Below the pieces are notes generated by a model. It did no database searches. It was not told where the DNA came from and saw nothing but the letters and a program-made list of their open reading frames with translations. Shown piece after piece: positions 1 to 5,803 of a DNA stretch of 6,520 nucleotides. Position 1 is the stretch's first letter, and every line of letters begins with the position of its first letter. The stretch comes from Candidatus Falkowbacteria bacterium CG23_combo_of_CG06-09_8_20_14_all_49_15 (lineage in GTDB: Bacteria; Patescibacteriota; Patescibacteriia; Patescibacteriales; UM-FILTER-48-10). The stretch is taken from positions 1 to 6,520 of the forward strand of contig PCSD01000010.1 of NCBI GenBank assembly GCA_002771615.1, given 5' to 3'. The translations under genes and the position numbers were made by a program.

Positions 1-51
1 AAAATGCAAAAAGCAAAACAAATATTATTTAAAAACTTATGGAGTAGATAA

Positions 52-126
52 CTGATCTGGCCTCGCCAGTTCAGGCTCATCTTTCAATGAGAAAAGACTC
101 CCCGCGCTCAGGCGCTCAGACAGGGG
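52..126. other. Run of three small hairpins in a gene-free end region
   Basis: Positions 1-169 contain no convincing gene. Three inverted repeats follow each other. The first is 52-60 with 66-74 (CTGATCTGG against CCAGTTCAG, one T-T mismatch, 5-base loop). The second is 76-80 with 87-91 (CTCAT/ATGAG). The third is 100-103 with 123-126 (CCCC/GGGG), whose loop holds a tandem 8-mer GCGCTCAG at 104-111 and 112-119. This could be a structured RNA, the 3' end of an element lying to the left, or chance. I could not match it to tRNA, SRP RNA or tmRNA. Confidence 0.3.
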
Positions 127-169
127 CTATTGGGCAATTTCCGGGCTTGGAAAAAATTTGCCGACGGAC

Positions 170-208
170 AAAAAACGCCTGAAAATTCCCACGAGGATAT
201 TCCAGGCG
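170..208 (-). terminator. Intrinsic terminator of the T-box-controlled gene
   Basis: On the minus strand the sequence CGCCTG (208-203) pairs with CAGGCG (181-176), and the arm ends in six T residues (175-170). It begins 8 bases after the TAA stop of the 265-residue gene. Its position and poly-T tail fit a Rho-independent terminator, so the transcript is probably monocistronic. Confidence 0.8.
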
Positions 209-216
209 CATTGTCA

Positions 217-1014
217 TTAATATAAAGAACGAGACAAGATGCCGATGATAAATTTGGGCAGATTCGCATTAAAATTATTTAACGGCACATAACCAGATAA
301 GAAAAAATTGCGAAGGTTGATCGTGTTATGGTTGATGACAAGCAGTTTCCGGCCCGCGAAAATTTTGCGCAAAAGCGTGCCGTGCGTGGCGTAGAGACTG
401 ATCGCATGCGCGCCAGCTTGTCTTAATTCTTCCTTGTTTAAGCGCCGACCGCGGAACTTTTCCGCTAACGGCCGGCGTGATTCGCAAAAACGGGCAAAAA
501 ATTCCCGAAAGCAAGCGTCCTGGGCAGCCAGAATATTTTTGGCCGCGGCCGTTTGCAAAGACAGGTAGTCAATTTGCCGGCTCCCATACCAGGTGGAAAA
601 AGTTTCCACCCGCGCGGATCCGCCAATTTCCCTTTGGATCGCGGCGGCGCTTTTCGCGCAACGAAGAAGGTATGACAAAGGCGAACCGGACAACCGCTGG
701 ACAAATTCCGCCTGCGCCGGCGTCACTTCCGGCAGATCAGCCAACAGAATCAACCAGTTCGTTGGCACTCCCCGGAAAAATAAAATTTTCACCAAATCGG
801 GAACGGTCCGCAGGTGCTCGCGAGCCGTCAAGCTGATCCGATTGCCAAGCTGGCCGGAAAAAGTGTACTGCCGGCCGTTATGCGGATAGTCAGGGCAGAC
901 GGTTGAAATAATGTTTAACTCTTCGCCTTCAGCCAATTTTTTAAGTTTGATTCTTGAACGTTTGGAAAAATAAATGTCCGCGCCGCCGAACGGCTGAAAA
1001 TCTTTTTTCCACAT
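217..1014 (-). CDS. Unrecognised 265-residue protein under T-box control
   Basis: I do not recognise the family. The start is well supported: ATG at 1014 lies 8 bases after a strong AGGAGGT, and the frame begins just after a complete T-box leader. There is no signal peptide and no obvious membrane segment, so it is probably cytosolic. Visible landmarks are an N-terminal stretch with CPDYPHNG (residues about 40-47) followed by YTFSGQLG and ISLTAREHL. The middle is mixed and basic. The C-terminal part has YATHGTLLRK and then VINHNTINLRNFF. These Cys/His/Asn-rich patches look like conserved sites but are not a motif I can name. T-box leaders almost always control aminoacyl-tRNA synthetases, amino acid biosynthesis or amino acid transport. 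The protein shows no class I HIGH/KMSKS signature, and it is too small and soluble for a typical synthetase or permease. An amino-acid-linked or tRNA-linked enzyme is the inference. It is transcribed alone, with its own terminator downstream. Confidence 0.85.
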   Translation of the reverse strand: MWKKDFQPFGGADIYFSKRSRIKLKKLAEGEELNIISTVCPDYPHNGRQYTFSGQLGNRISLTAREHLRTVPDLVKILFFRGVPTNWLILLADLPEVTPAQAEFVQRLSGSPLSYLLRCAKSAAAIQREIGGSARVETFSTWYGSRQIDYLSLQTAAAKNILAAQDACFREFFARFCESRRPLAEKFRGRRLNKEELRQAGAHAISLYATHGTLLRKIFAGRKLLVINHNTINLRNFFLSGYVPLNNFNANLPKFIIGILSRSLY

Positions 1015-1022
1015 TAACTTTT

Positions 1023-1029
1023 ACCTCCT
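1023..1029 (-). promoter_or_regulatory. Shine-Dalgarno site AGGAGGT
   Basis: A near-perfect Shine-Dalgarno sequence lies 8 bases before the ATG at 1014, which fixes that start. It sits downstream of the T-box terminator and is not sequestered in the attenuator stem. Control is therefore most likely at transcription rather than translation. Confidence 0.85.
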
Positions 1030-1053
1030 TTGGCCAATAAGTTTACAAAGAAC

Positions 1054-1098
1054 AAAAAACCCGTCTTAATACCGAAAAATTTTCGATAAAAGGACGGG
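1054..1098 (-). terminator. T-box attenuator terminator
   Basis: CCCGTC (1098-1093) pairs with GACGGG (1065-1060), followed by TTTTTT (1059-1054). An inner CGAAAA/TTTTCG stem extends the hairpin. The left arm uses the same bases as the 3' strand of the antiterminator (1097-1093), so the two folds exclude each other. That is the expected switch: terminator when the tRNA is charged, antiterminator when it is uncharged. Confidence 0.88.
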
Positions 1099-1118
1099 GG
1101 TTCCGTGGTGCCACCTTT
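1089..1118 (-). promoter_or_regulatory. T-box antiterminator
   Basis: AAAGG (1118-1114) pairs with CCTTT (1093-1089). ACGG (1106-1103) pairs with CCGT (1097-1094). The seven-base bulge TGGCACC between the two helices is the binding site for the uncharged tRNA acceptor end. This is the standard helix A1 / bulge / helix A2 layout of T-box antiterminators. Confidence 0.88.
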
Positions 1119-1317
1119 GTTCGCCCGGCAAGATGCCAAGCCTTTGACCGGCTCTTTTTTGATACCGGTTTGTCCATGATTACGGGGACGGCCGAACAGC
1201 CACTGACGCAGCTGTTGCCTGGCCAAATTCATATTTGGCAGGATATGCCCAACCCCGGCCGCAATTTCGGCCGAGACATATCCAACAGGTTTATAATTTT
1301 ATTGAACATCTAAAAAA

Positions 1318-1346
1318 ATAGTAAGACTGTTTACGGATATTGTCAA
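1318..1346 (-). promoter_or_regulatory. Sigma70-type promoter of the T-box transcript
   Basis: A perfect -35 TTGACA (1346-1341) is separated by exactly 17 bases from TACTAT (1323-1318), a 4/6 match to the -10 consensus. Transcription would start near 1311, giving a leader of about 300 bases that holds the whole T-box. Confidence 0.75.
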
Positions 1347-1389
1347 GAAAAACACGATAAATCATTTTTTATCCGGTGGCCAACCGGCC

Positions 1390-1418
1390 TTGACGGCGGA
1401 ATAAATATATCCTATCTT
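1390..1418 (+). promoter_or_regulatory. Sigma70-type promoter of the hydrolase gene
   Basis: TTGACG (1390-1395) and TATCTT (1413-1418) are spaced by 17 bases, giving a start near 1425 and a 5' leader of about 65 bases. It is divergent from the T-box promoter, with 43 bases between the two -35 boxes. Those 43 bases carry two inverted repeats: GATAAA/TTTATC at 1356-1373 and CCGGT/ACCGG at 1373-1387. Confidence 0.5.
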
Positions 1419-1477
1419 AGGGTAATAATATTTTTCCAACAAAGCCCAGACGTATTCTTGATCTTTATAATTTAGCC

Positions 1478-1485
1478 GGAGGGGG
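1478..1485 (+). promoter_or_regulatory. Shine-Dalgarno site of the hydrolase
   Basis: GGAGGGGG lies just before TAAA and the ATG at 1490. Its GGAGG core is 7 bases from the start codon, which supports that start. Confidence 0.7.
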
Positions 1486-1489
1486 TAAA

Positions 1490-2254
1490 ATGAAAAACAT
1501 CATAATGGTACCTGGCCTATTCAACCGCGCGGAAACATTTTTCGCGCCGCTGATTAAACATCTAAACATTAACAACAAGTATCGTGTTCTGCCCTGGTCC
1601 TTACCCGGGCGGGAGCGCAAAATCAATGAAACGCCTCTGGCCACCTTGGGTGAGATGGATCTGGCCAAAGATCTGGCTTTTCTGCGCGAACAAATGAAAT
1701 ATAAACCAAAGGCCGGTGAAAACATTATCATCGGCCATTCGCGTGGAGCGCTGCTGGCCTTGTTGCTGGCCAAAGAATCAAATTTTTCCCAAATAATCCT
1801 GTTGTGTCCGGCTTTATGCCGAGAGTTTAAGGCAGTAACCCTGATCAACCTGAAAAATTTCTTTTTTCTGCTTAAGCAACCGGCCTTTTGGAAAAAACCA
1901 GTCAAGCGTGGGTTCCGCGCCACGGCCAAAACGGTTTTGCCGGCCCAAATGCCCAAAGAAGAAAAAATTGCCTTGTATAATAACCTGGTTTGGGAATCCG
2001 GACGAGCAATCTGGGAAATCGGCCTGAAGCCGCCGCTGGGAAAAGACATCAAACTGCCAGTGTATCCGTTCGGACCAAAAATCCATATCTTGGCCGGTGA
2101 GCAAGACAGACTAATCCCGCTGGAAAAAGCCAAGCTTTTGGGCTATTGGCTGTCGGCTGAATTCAAGTCCTACCAGGCGCCGCATTATCTGTTTTGCGGG
2201 CCGGACAAAAAAATCATTTTTGAAAAAATAAAAAATCTTTGCGCGGAAAAATGA
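1490..2254 (+). CDS. Alpha/beta-hydrolase fold protein
   Basis: 254 residues, cytosolic, no signal peptide. The alpha/beta-hydrolase signature is clear. It starts with MKNIIMVPGLFNRAETF, whose PG near residues 8-9 matches the oxyanion-hole strand-loop. The nucleophile elbow is GHSRG at residues 82-86, with Ser84. Asp206 lies in LAGEQDRLIP, the usual acid position after a late beta strand. His232 lies in YQAPHYLF, the usual histidine position. A complete Ser-Asp-His triad is therefore present. The region around residues 115-185 is the cap/lid segment. Length is typical of small esterases, lipases and acyl hydrolases; the substrate cannot be read from the sequence. The start at 1490 has GGAGGGGG (1478-1485) 4 bases upstream. 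It is monocistronic, between its own promoter and terminator. Confidence 0.9.
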   Translation: MKNIIMVPGLFNRAETFFAPLIKHLNINNKYRVLPWSLPGRERKINETPLATLGEMDLAKDLAFLREQMKYKPKAGENIIIGHSRGALLALLLAKESNFSQIILLCPALCREFKAVTLINLKNFFFLLKQPAFWKKPVKRGFRATAKTVLPAQMPKEEKIALYNNLVWESGRAIWEIGLKPPLGKDIKLPVYPFGPKIHILAGEQDRLIPLEKAKLLGYWLSAEFKSYQAPHYLFCGPDKKIIFEKIKNLCAEK

Positions 2255-2279
2255 TTAATTTTTTAAAAATCTTTGCGCG
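2231..2279 (+). repeat. 15-base direct repeat across the hydrolase stop codon
   Basis: AAAAATCTTTGCGCG occurs at 2231-2245, inside the last codons of the hydrolase gene, and again exactly at 2265-2279 after the TGA stop (2252-2254). The copies are offset by 34 bases. This looks like a short duplication of the gene's 3' end. Confidence 0.75.
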
Positions 2280-2285
2280 CTAATC

Positions 2286-2314
2286 CTCTTCAGTTTCGGC
2301 TGAAGAGTTTTTTT
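2286..2314 (+). terminator. Intrinsic terminator of the hydrolase gene
   Basis: CTCTTCAG (2286-2293) and CTGAAGAG (2300-2307) form a perfect 8-bp stem with a TTTCGG loop, followed by seven T residues (2308-2314). This is a textbook Rho-independent terminator 31 bases after the stop codon. Confidence 0.92.
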
Positions 2315-2392
2315 ATTTAAATTTAATCCTCACCCCCCCTCCATTTTGAAAAAAACCTTCTTAGCCCCTGCGCAAACAGCCTCACCCCCTCA

Positions 2393-2428
2393 CCCCCTCT
2401 CCATTTTTTGCAGAAAATGGAGAGGGGG
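2393..2428. repeat. 15-bp perfect palindrome (CCCCCTCTCC type)
   Basis: CCCCCTCTCCATTTT (2393-2407) is exactly complementary to 2414-2428, with a 6-base loop. Degenerate copies of the left arm (CTCACCCCC, sometimes with TCCATTTT) precede it at 2329-2347 and 2381-2390. The arm composition and the tandem partial copies suggest an iterated intergenic element rather than a terminator, because no T or A run follows either arm directly. Confidence 0.75.
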
Positions 2429-2452
2429 AAGCGAGCGAGAGCGAGGCGGGAA

Positions 2453-2619
2453 TGTCATTTTTAAGGAGCGAAGCGACGAGAAATCCCTTACACAAGAATA
2501 ATGGGAATAAATTGATTATTAATAAAAACTTGGGTCAAAAATTAAATGTTTTTTGGATTATTATGGCTGGTGGCTTTTGTCCTTGTTTAAGGGATTCCTC
2601 GCTAACGCTCGGAATGACA
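2453..2619. mobile_element. MITE-like non-coding element with inverted ends
   Basis: The left end (2453-2497) starts TGTCATT and runs to AATCCCTTACACAAG. The right end (2581-2619), read in reverse complement, starts TGTCATTCC and runs to AATCCCTTAAACAAG. The two ends share their outer 7 bases and the 15-base inner part with one mismatch; the middle portions differ by a small indel. Between them lie about 80 bases of AT-rich DNA with no gene. Size (about 167 bp), inverted ends and lack of coding capacity fit a miniature inverted-repeat element. No transposase for it is visible nearby, and a target-site duplication is not evident. Confidence 0.5.
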
Positions 2620-2666
2620 ATGCGGGGATCCCTCGGCTCCGCTGCGCTCCGCTCGGGATGACAATG
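2620..2666. repeat. Extra copy of the MITE-like right end
   Basis: Immediately after the right end of the element, a second unit reads GGGATCCCTCGG, then a GCTCC-rich middle, then CTCGGGATGACAATGC. It parallels the preceding unit GGGATTCCTCG ... CTCGGAATGACAATGC at 2591-2623. The two units are in tandem, differ mainly at the paired T/C positions that keep the ATTCC/GGAAT or ATCCC/GGGAT arms complementary, and share the AATGACAATGC/GATGACAATGC tail. Confidence 0.65.
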
Positions 2667-2705
2667 CATGGGAAGCCGAGCGAGAGCGAGCGGGGTGAAG
2701 CGGAC

Positions 2706-2725
2706 AAAAACAGCGACTTTCGCCG
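2706..2725 (-). terminator. Intrinsic terminator of the surface-protein gene
   Basis: On the minus strand CGGCGA (2725-2720) pairs with TCGCTG (2716-2711), with one G-T pair and a 3-base loop, followed by TTTTT (2710-2706). It lies 8 bases after the TGA stop (2736-2734). It is short, but the position is right. Confidence 0.65.
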
Positions 2726-2733
2726 ATATTTCA

Positions 2734-5700
2734 TCATCCCTGCTTGTTTCTTGTTTCCCGCCAAAGGCGAACGCGACGCCAAAGCAACGCGCCATTCAAG
2801 GCGCCGGCCAATATTAAAAGATAGGTGAACAATTCCCGGCGCTGATCGCGCGCGGCAATCTCCCAGCGGTCAACGGGTGAAACCTGGCCCAGCACCTCGG
2901 CCGGGCCAGCCGCGCCGGCGACTTGGATTTTCACCAAATCCGCGGGCGAACGGGGTAAAATACGCAAGCCGGAATTCGTCCGGCTGACAATGCCGGTCGC
3001 GGTCACATAATCGCCGGCCGCGAACTTTTTCGCGTCCAATCCAGTGCCAGCCTTGATATAGACCGGCACTTCGCCATTTTGATCATCCAGATACACCGTA
3101 CTGCTTTTCCTTTCCACGATCTCGCCGCTCAAACGGACCAGCGCGCCGGCCAGTTCTTCCGTGATTTCATTGGCCAGCACCGGCCGCGAAGCCGGCTCAG
3201 ATCCAGACGCCAATACTACAATGTCGTCCAAATTTTTAGTTTTAATCCTTTTTTCTCCCTGCAGGACGGATATCTCGCCAGACACGGACACCAGGTCGCC
3301 GACCTGCAGCCGAGGAAATTCTTTTTTGTAATTATAGACCTGGATGCCGGCCGCGCCGCTCAAATAAAAATATTGGCTGCCCAGAACCCCGGGCAGAACC
3401 GCCACCGCGCCTGTGGCGCTTACCCAGTCGCCGACATCGCAATCTTTGATCTTATCCAGGCTAACAGCGGCGAAAGATTGGTGCTTGAGAACTTTTGATT
3501 TTTTTACTGTGGATTTTGACGCTAACGAATTGGGAATGATAAAAATATTTTTACCGCCGGGCGTAACCGCGCTTGTCCATTGCCAGCGCTGGCCAGCGGT
3601 CCGCGCGTAAGACGAGCCAGCCACGGATTTTTCATAAGCGATCTCCTCGGTTAATAAGCCGGCCGGGGAAAATAAACGGACGCGGTCGCTGGTATTGTTC
3701 AAAGCCAGGCCGCTCTCGCTTCTTTCCAGGACATAGTAGTTTTCCGGATTGAGTAATGAAGATAAAGAAAAACGGTAAGGGCGGCTGCCCCCTTTGCTGT
3801 CATCCACTTGCCAACCGAAAAGATCAAGCGGACGCGGTCCGGGATTGTATAGCTCAATAAATTCGCCTTCGGCGTCATCGCCGTCCGGGTCGGGAAAAAA
3901 TTCATTGATCAATAAAAACGCGGATGGATCAGCCGGCGCGTCCGACAGCTCAAACGGCTCGACAACGGACCGGACAAATAAAACTTTTTCCGCTTGGCCT
4001 TCGTTTTCGCCGTCACTAACTAATAGAGTGATCAAATATGAGCCCGGCTGGAAAAAAGTATGTTCCGGAAAAGCCAAAGTGCTGGAGGCGCCATCGCCAA
4101 AATCCCAAAAATAGGCGAGCGGATCGTTGTCTTCGTCAATGGTGTCCGAGCTGTCAAAAAGGACGGGCTGGCCGGCCATTATTTCCTCGGGGCAGGAAAA
4201 AGACGGCGCCGGCGGATGCTGGATCTTTTCAATCAGATTCTCCGCGCCCGGCGTCGGCTTCTTTGTCCAATGCCACTGATTATTGCCGATCTCTGCGGCG
4301 CTCGTTGACGCCAGCGCAAAAGACCAAGCTTCCGGGGCTTTTTCATAGGGCACAACCAAAGCCGGTTCGGTCCGGCTGGGCGCGTACAGTTTGACGCTGT
4401 CGCCATTGTTATTCAAAGCGATCTTGCTTTGCCGGCGGTAAATGGCCAGATACCCGCGCGCGGGGATAATATTGGCGCGCGAGGAAGTACCGGCCTTGAT
4501 GGTAAAAACACGGGCGCTCAAATCGCCCAAGCGCCAGCCGGTCAGGTCGGCTTCGCGGTCGCTACGGTTGTAAACTTCAATGAATTCGTTCTCGCTGTCA
4601 TCGCCGATCGGATTAGGAAAAATTTCCGAAATGACAAATCTGGTTCCAAAGGACAAATTATCGTCCGGCTGATCCGACGGAGACGAATTGTCCGTCTGCT
4701 GATCAAGGTTTCGCGCTTGGGGAAACGCGATAATATTGGACGCGCCGGGCGTGGGTGTTAAAGTATAGATAAAATCAAAACTGTTGTTGAAACTGTTGTA
4801 GCCATTGATTTTACGCGCCGTACTGCCCGGATCCGGAGCTTTGGGCGCGTTATCCGCTGTTTGGCCATCATCCCAATCGCCATAGGCAAGCTGATCAAGG
4901 AGTCCGCCTTTCTGGTCGCACAGAATAATGGCGTCGCCTCCGTTATTCAAGCTGCCTTTCGGTTTTTTTACCAGATGATAAGCGAAGGGCAAAAGCTGGC
5001 CGGACAAAACAGTGCGCGCGCCGCTCCCTTCTTCCAGTGTCCAGCCGGCCAGAGAAAAAATTTTCTCCGTGGTGTTGAATATTTCCACCCATTCCTCTTC
5101 GCCATCTGCCGGGTCGCTGACAAACTCATTGATGACCGCCTCACCCAAACGGACAAACGGCGCGCTCGCCTGATGATCGGCTGGCGCCGGACTTGATGAA
5201 GCTGGCGGCTGATTTTCCTCTGCACTGCCGCCTGTTTCAGCCGGATCATTTTCCTCGTCCGGCTGTTCCAGTCGCGCAATCATGTTGGCCGTTTTGGGCG
5301 TGCCGCCCGCGTCGGCCGATGTCTGCCAAGAAGAATCCGGCGCGCGGCTCATCGTCTGTTTGGTATTGTTATCGCCGGCCGGCCAGCCAGCCGACGCCTC
5401 CACCTGGTCCATGACATTACCTTGCGCATCACGCAAAACTAATATTTCGCCGGTATTACCCAGGGCACCGGTATAAATCAGATCGGCGGCGACCGCCGGC
5501 GCCGTGTCATCGCTCGTCCGTTCCAAAAGGAAATATCCGCCGGCGCCAATCCGGCCAACCAAATTTACAGACGGCGTGCCATCCGCGGCCAAAAGCGTCC
5601 AGCCGTCCAGGATAATTTCGGCTCCGGTTTGGTTATACAATTCCAGCCATTCGTGGTTCGCACTGGCCGTCGTGCCCATCCAGGCGATTTCGTTGATGAT

Positions 5701-5793
5701 CACAACGGCGGCGGCCGAAGAAACGGAAAAAAATAAACAAAAAACGGCGGACCCTAAGGCCAACACGCCGATTTTCCCTCCTTTGGTGAACAT
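2734..5793 (-). CDS. Exported lamin-tail/PKD/OB-domain protein with C-terminal membrane anchor
   Basis: 1019 residues. Residues 1-29 form a signal peptide (Lys4/Lys7, hydrophobic core, small residues SSAAA before the cleavage site). Four lamin-tail domains follow, each opening with an (I/V)(N/S)E strand and an E(W/F)xEx(Y/F)N motif, with a GW about 10 residues later: about 30-170, 218-355, 385-520 and 625-750. Domains 2-4 also share LNN..D and end in TPG..N. A Glu/Pro/Ser-rich linker covers about 174-212. A PKD domain lies at about 528-608 (YFWDFGDG at 561-568, then HTF and GSYLITLLVSDG). Two OB-like beta domains with VGDxVSxxGE or GDYVTATG words lie at about 775-860 and 873-955. A hydrophobic segment (about 988-1004) followed by RR.R..R..R.K is a C-terminal anchor, so nearly the whole chain lies outside the membrane. 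PKD and lamin-tail folds are adhesive or binding modules, and OB folds may bind DNA or sugar. The likely role is a cell-surface binding protein. No catalytic domain or sortase motif is seen. Confidence 0.93.
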   Translation of the reverse strand: MFTKGGKIGVLALGSAVFCLFFSVSSAAAVVIINEIAWMGTTASANHEWLELYNQTGAEIILDGWTLLAADGTPSVNLVGRIGAGGYFLLERTSDDTAPAVAADLIYTGALGNTGEILVLRDAQGNVMDQVEASAGWPAGDNNTKQTMSRAPDSSWQTSADAGGTPKTANMIARLEQPDEENDPAETGGSAEENQPPASSSPAPADHQASAPFVRLGEAVINEFVSDPADGEEEWVEIFNTTEKIFSLAGWTLEEGSGARTVLSGQLLPFAYHLVKKPKGSLNNGGDAIILCDQKGGLLDQLAYGDWDDGQTADNAPKAPDPGSTARKINGYNSFNNSFDFIYTLTPTPGASNIIAFPQARNLDQQTDNSSPSDQPDDNLSFGTRFVISEIFPNPIGDDSENEFIEVYNRSDREADLTGWRLGDLSARVFTIKAGTSSRANIIPARGYLAIYRRQSKIALNNNGDSVKLYAPSRTEPALVVPYEKAPEAWSFALASTSAAEIGNNQWHWTKKPTPGAENLIEKIQHPPAPSFSCPEEIMAGQPVLFDSSDTIDEDNDPLAYFWDFGDGASSTLAFPEHTFFQPGSYLITLLVSDGENEGQAEKVLFVRSVVEPFELSDAPADPSAFLLINEFFPDPDGDDAEGEFIELYNPGPRPLDLFGWQVDDSKGGSRPYRFSLSSLLNPENYYVLERSESGLALNNTSDRVRLFSPAGLLTEEIAYEKSVAGSSYARTAGQRWQWTSAVTPGGKNIFIIPNSLASKSTVKKSKVLKHQSFAAVSLDKIKDCDVGDWVSATGAVAVLPGVLGSQYFYLSGAAGIQVYNYKKEFPRLQVGDLVSVSGEISVLQGEKRIKTKNLDDIVVLASGSEPASRPVLANEITEELAGALVRLSGEIVERKSSTVYLDDQNGEVPVYIKAGTGLDAKKFAAGDYVTATGIVSRTNSGLRILPRSPADLVKIQVAGAAGPAEVLGQVSPVDRWEIAARDQRRELFTYLLILAGALNGALLWRRVRLWRETRNKQG
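5776..5784 (-). promoter_or_regulatory. Shine-Dalgarno site inside the predicted first codons
   Basis: AAAGGAGGG covers codons 4-6 of the surface-protein frame, while nothing like a ribosome binding site precedes the ATG at 5793. A GTG (5766-5764, codon 10) lies 9 bases downstream. The context CCAAAGGAGG plus an A-rich spacer closely matches the site used by the 265-residue gene. The true start may therefore be GTG at 5766. Against this, the ATG start supplies the Lys residues expected in a signal-peptide n-region. Confidence 0.5.
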
Positions 5794-5803
5794 AATGATT
5801 AAT

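Larger units (their letters stand above)
1054..1311 (-). promoter_or_regulatory. T-box riboswitch leader
   Basis: Read on the minus strand, the leader contains the T-box core AGGTGGCACCACGG (1116-1103), a close match to the family consensus AGGGTGGNACCGCG, followed by an intrinsic terminator. Upstream elements fold into stems. GGATATG (1283-1277) pairs with CATATCC (1247-1241) and encloses an inner CGGCCG/CGGCCG hairpin. CCAAAT/ATTTGG forms a small hairpin. ACCGG/CCGGT just before the core resembles Stem III. The variable base of the TGGNACC bulge is C, which would pair with a tRNA whose discriminator base is G. The specifier codon is not certain: TGG (1251-1249) in the right side of the first stem's internal loop, or CAG just before a CAACAG that could close a larger Stem I. 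Both would fit G73 tRNAs. Stem I looks shorter than the classical form. Confidence 0.88.
2433..2690. repeat. Repeat pair GAGCGAGAGCGAG
   Basis: The 13-mer GAGCGAGAGCGAG occurs at 2433-2445 and 2678-2690, each preceded by GGGAAGC-type sequence, so the copies bracket the MITE-like element. They may be remnants of the same repeat family, which is built of GAGCG words. Confidence 0.6.

Noticed and set aside
1014..1232. Minus-strand open frame of 72 codons upstream of the 265-residue gene
   Set aside because: It lies entirely over the T-box leader, including the antiterminator and terminator, and abuts the ATG of the real gene. It is a chance frame in structured RNA.
1465..2133. Minus-strand frame of 222 codons opposite the hydrolase
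   Set aside because: The plus-strand frame has an intact Ser-Asp-His triad, promoter, ribosome binding site and terminator. The minus frame has none of these.
2452..2661. Plus-strand frame of 69 codons in the repeat island
   Set aside because: It is a translation of the MITE-like element and the extra end copy. The SFLRSEATRNP and SLTLGMT words are what such repeats give when translated. There is no ribosome binding site.
3079..3498. Plus-strand frame of 139 codons opposite the surface-protein gene
   Set aside because: The minus-strand frame has a continuous set of recognisable domains across this stretch. The opposite frame has no motif and no ribosome binding site.
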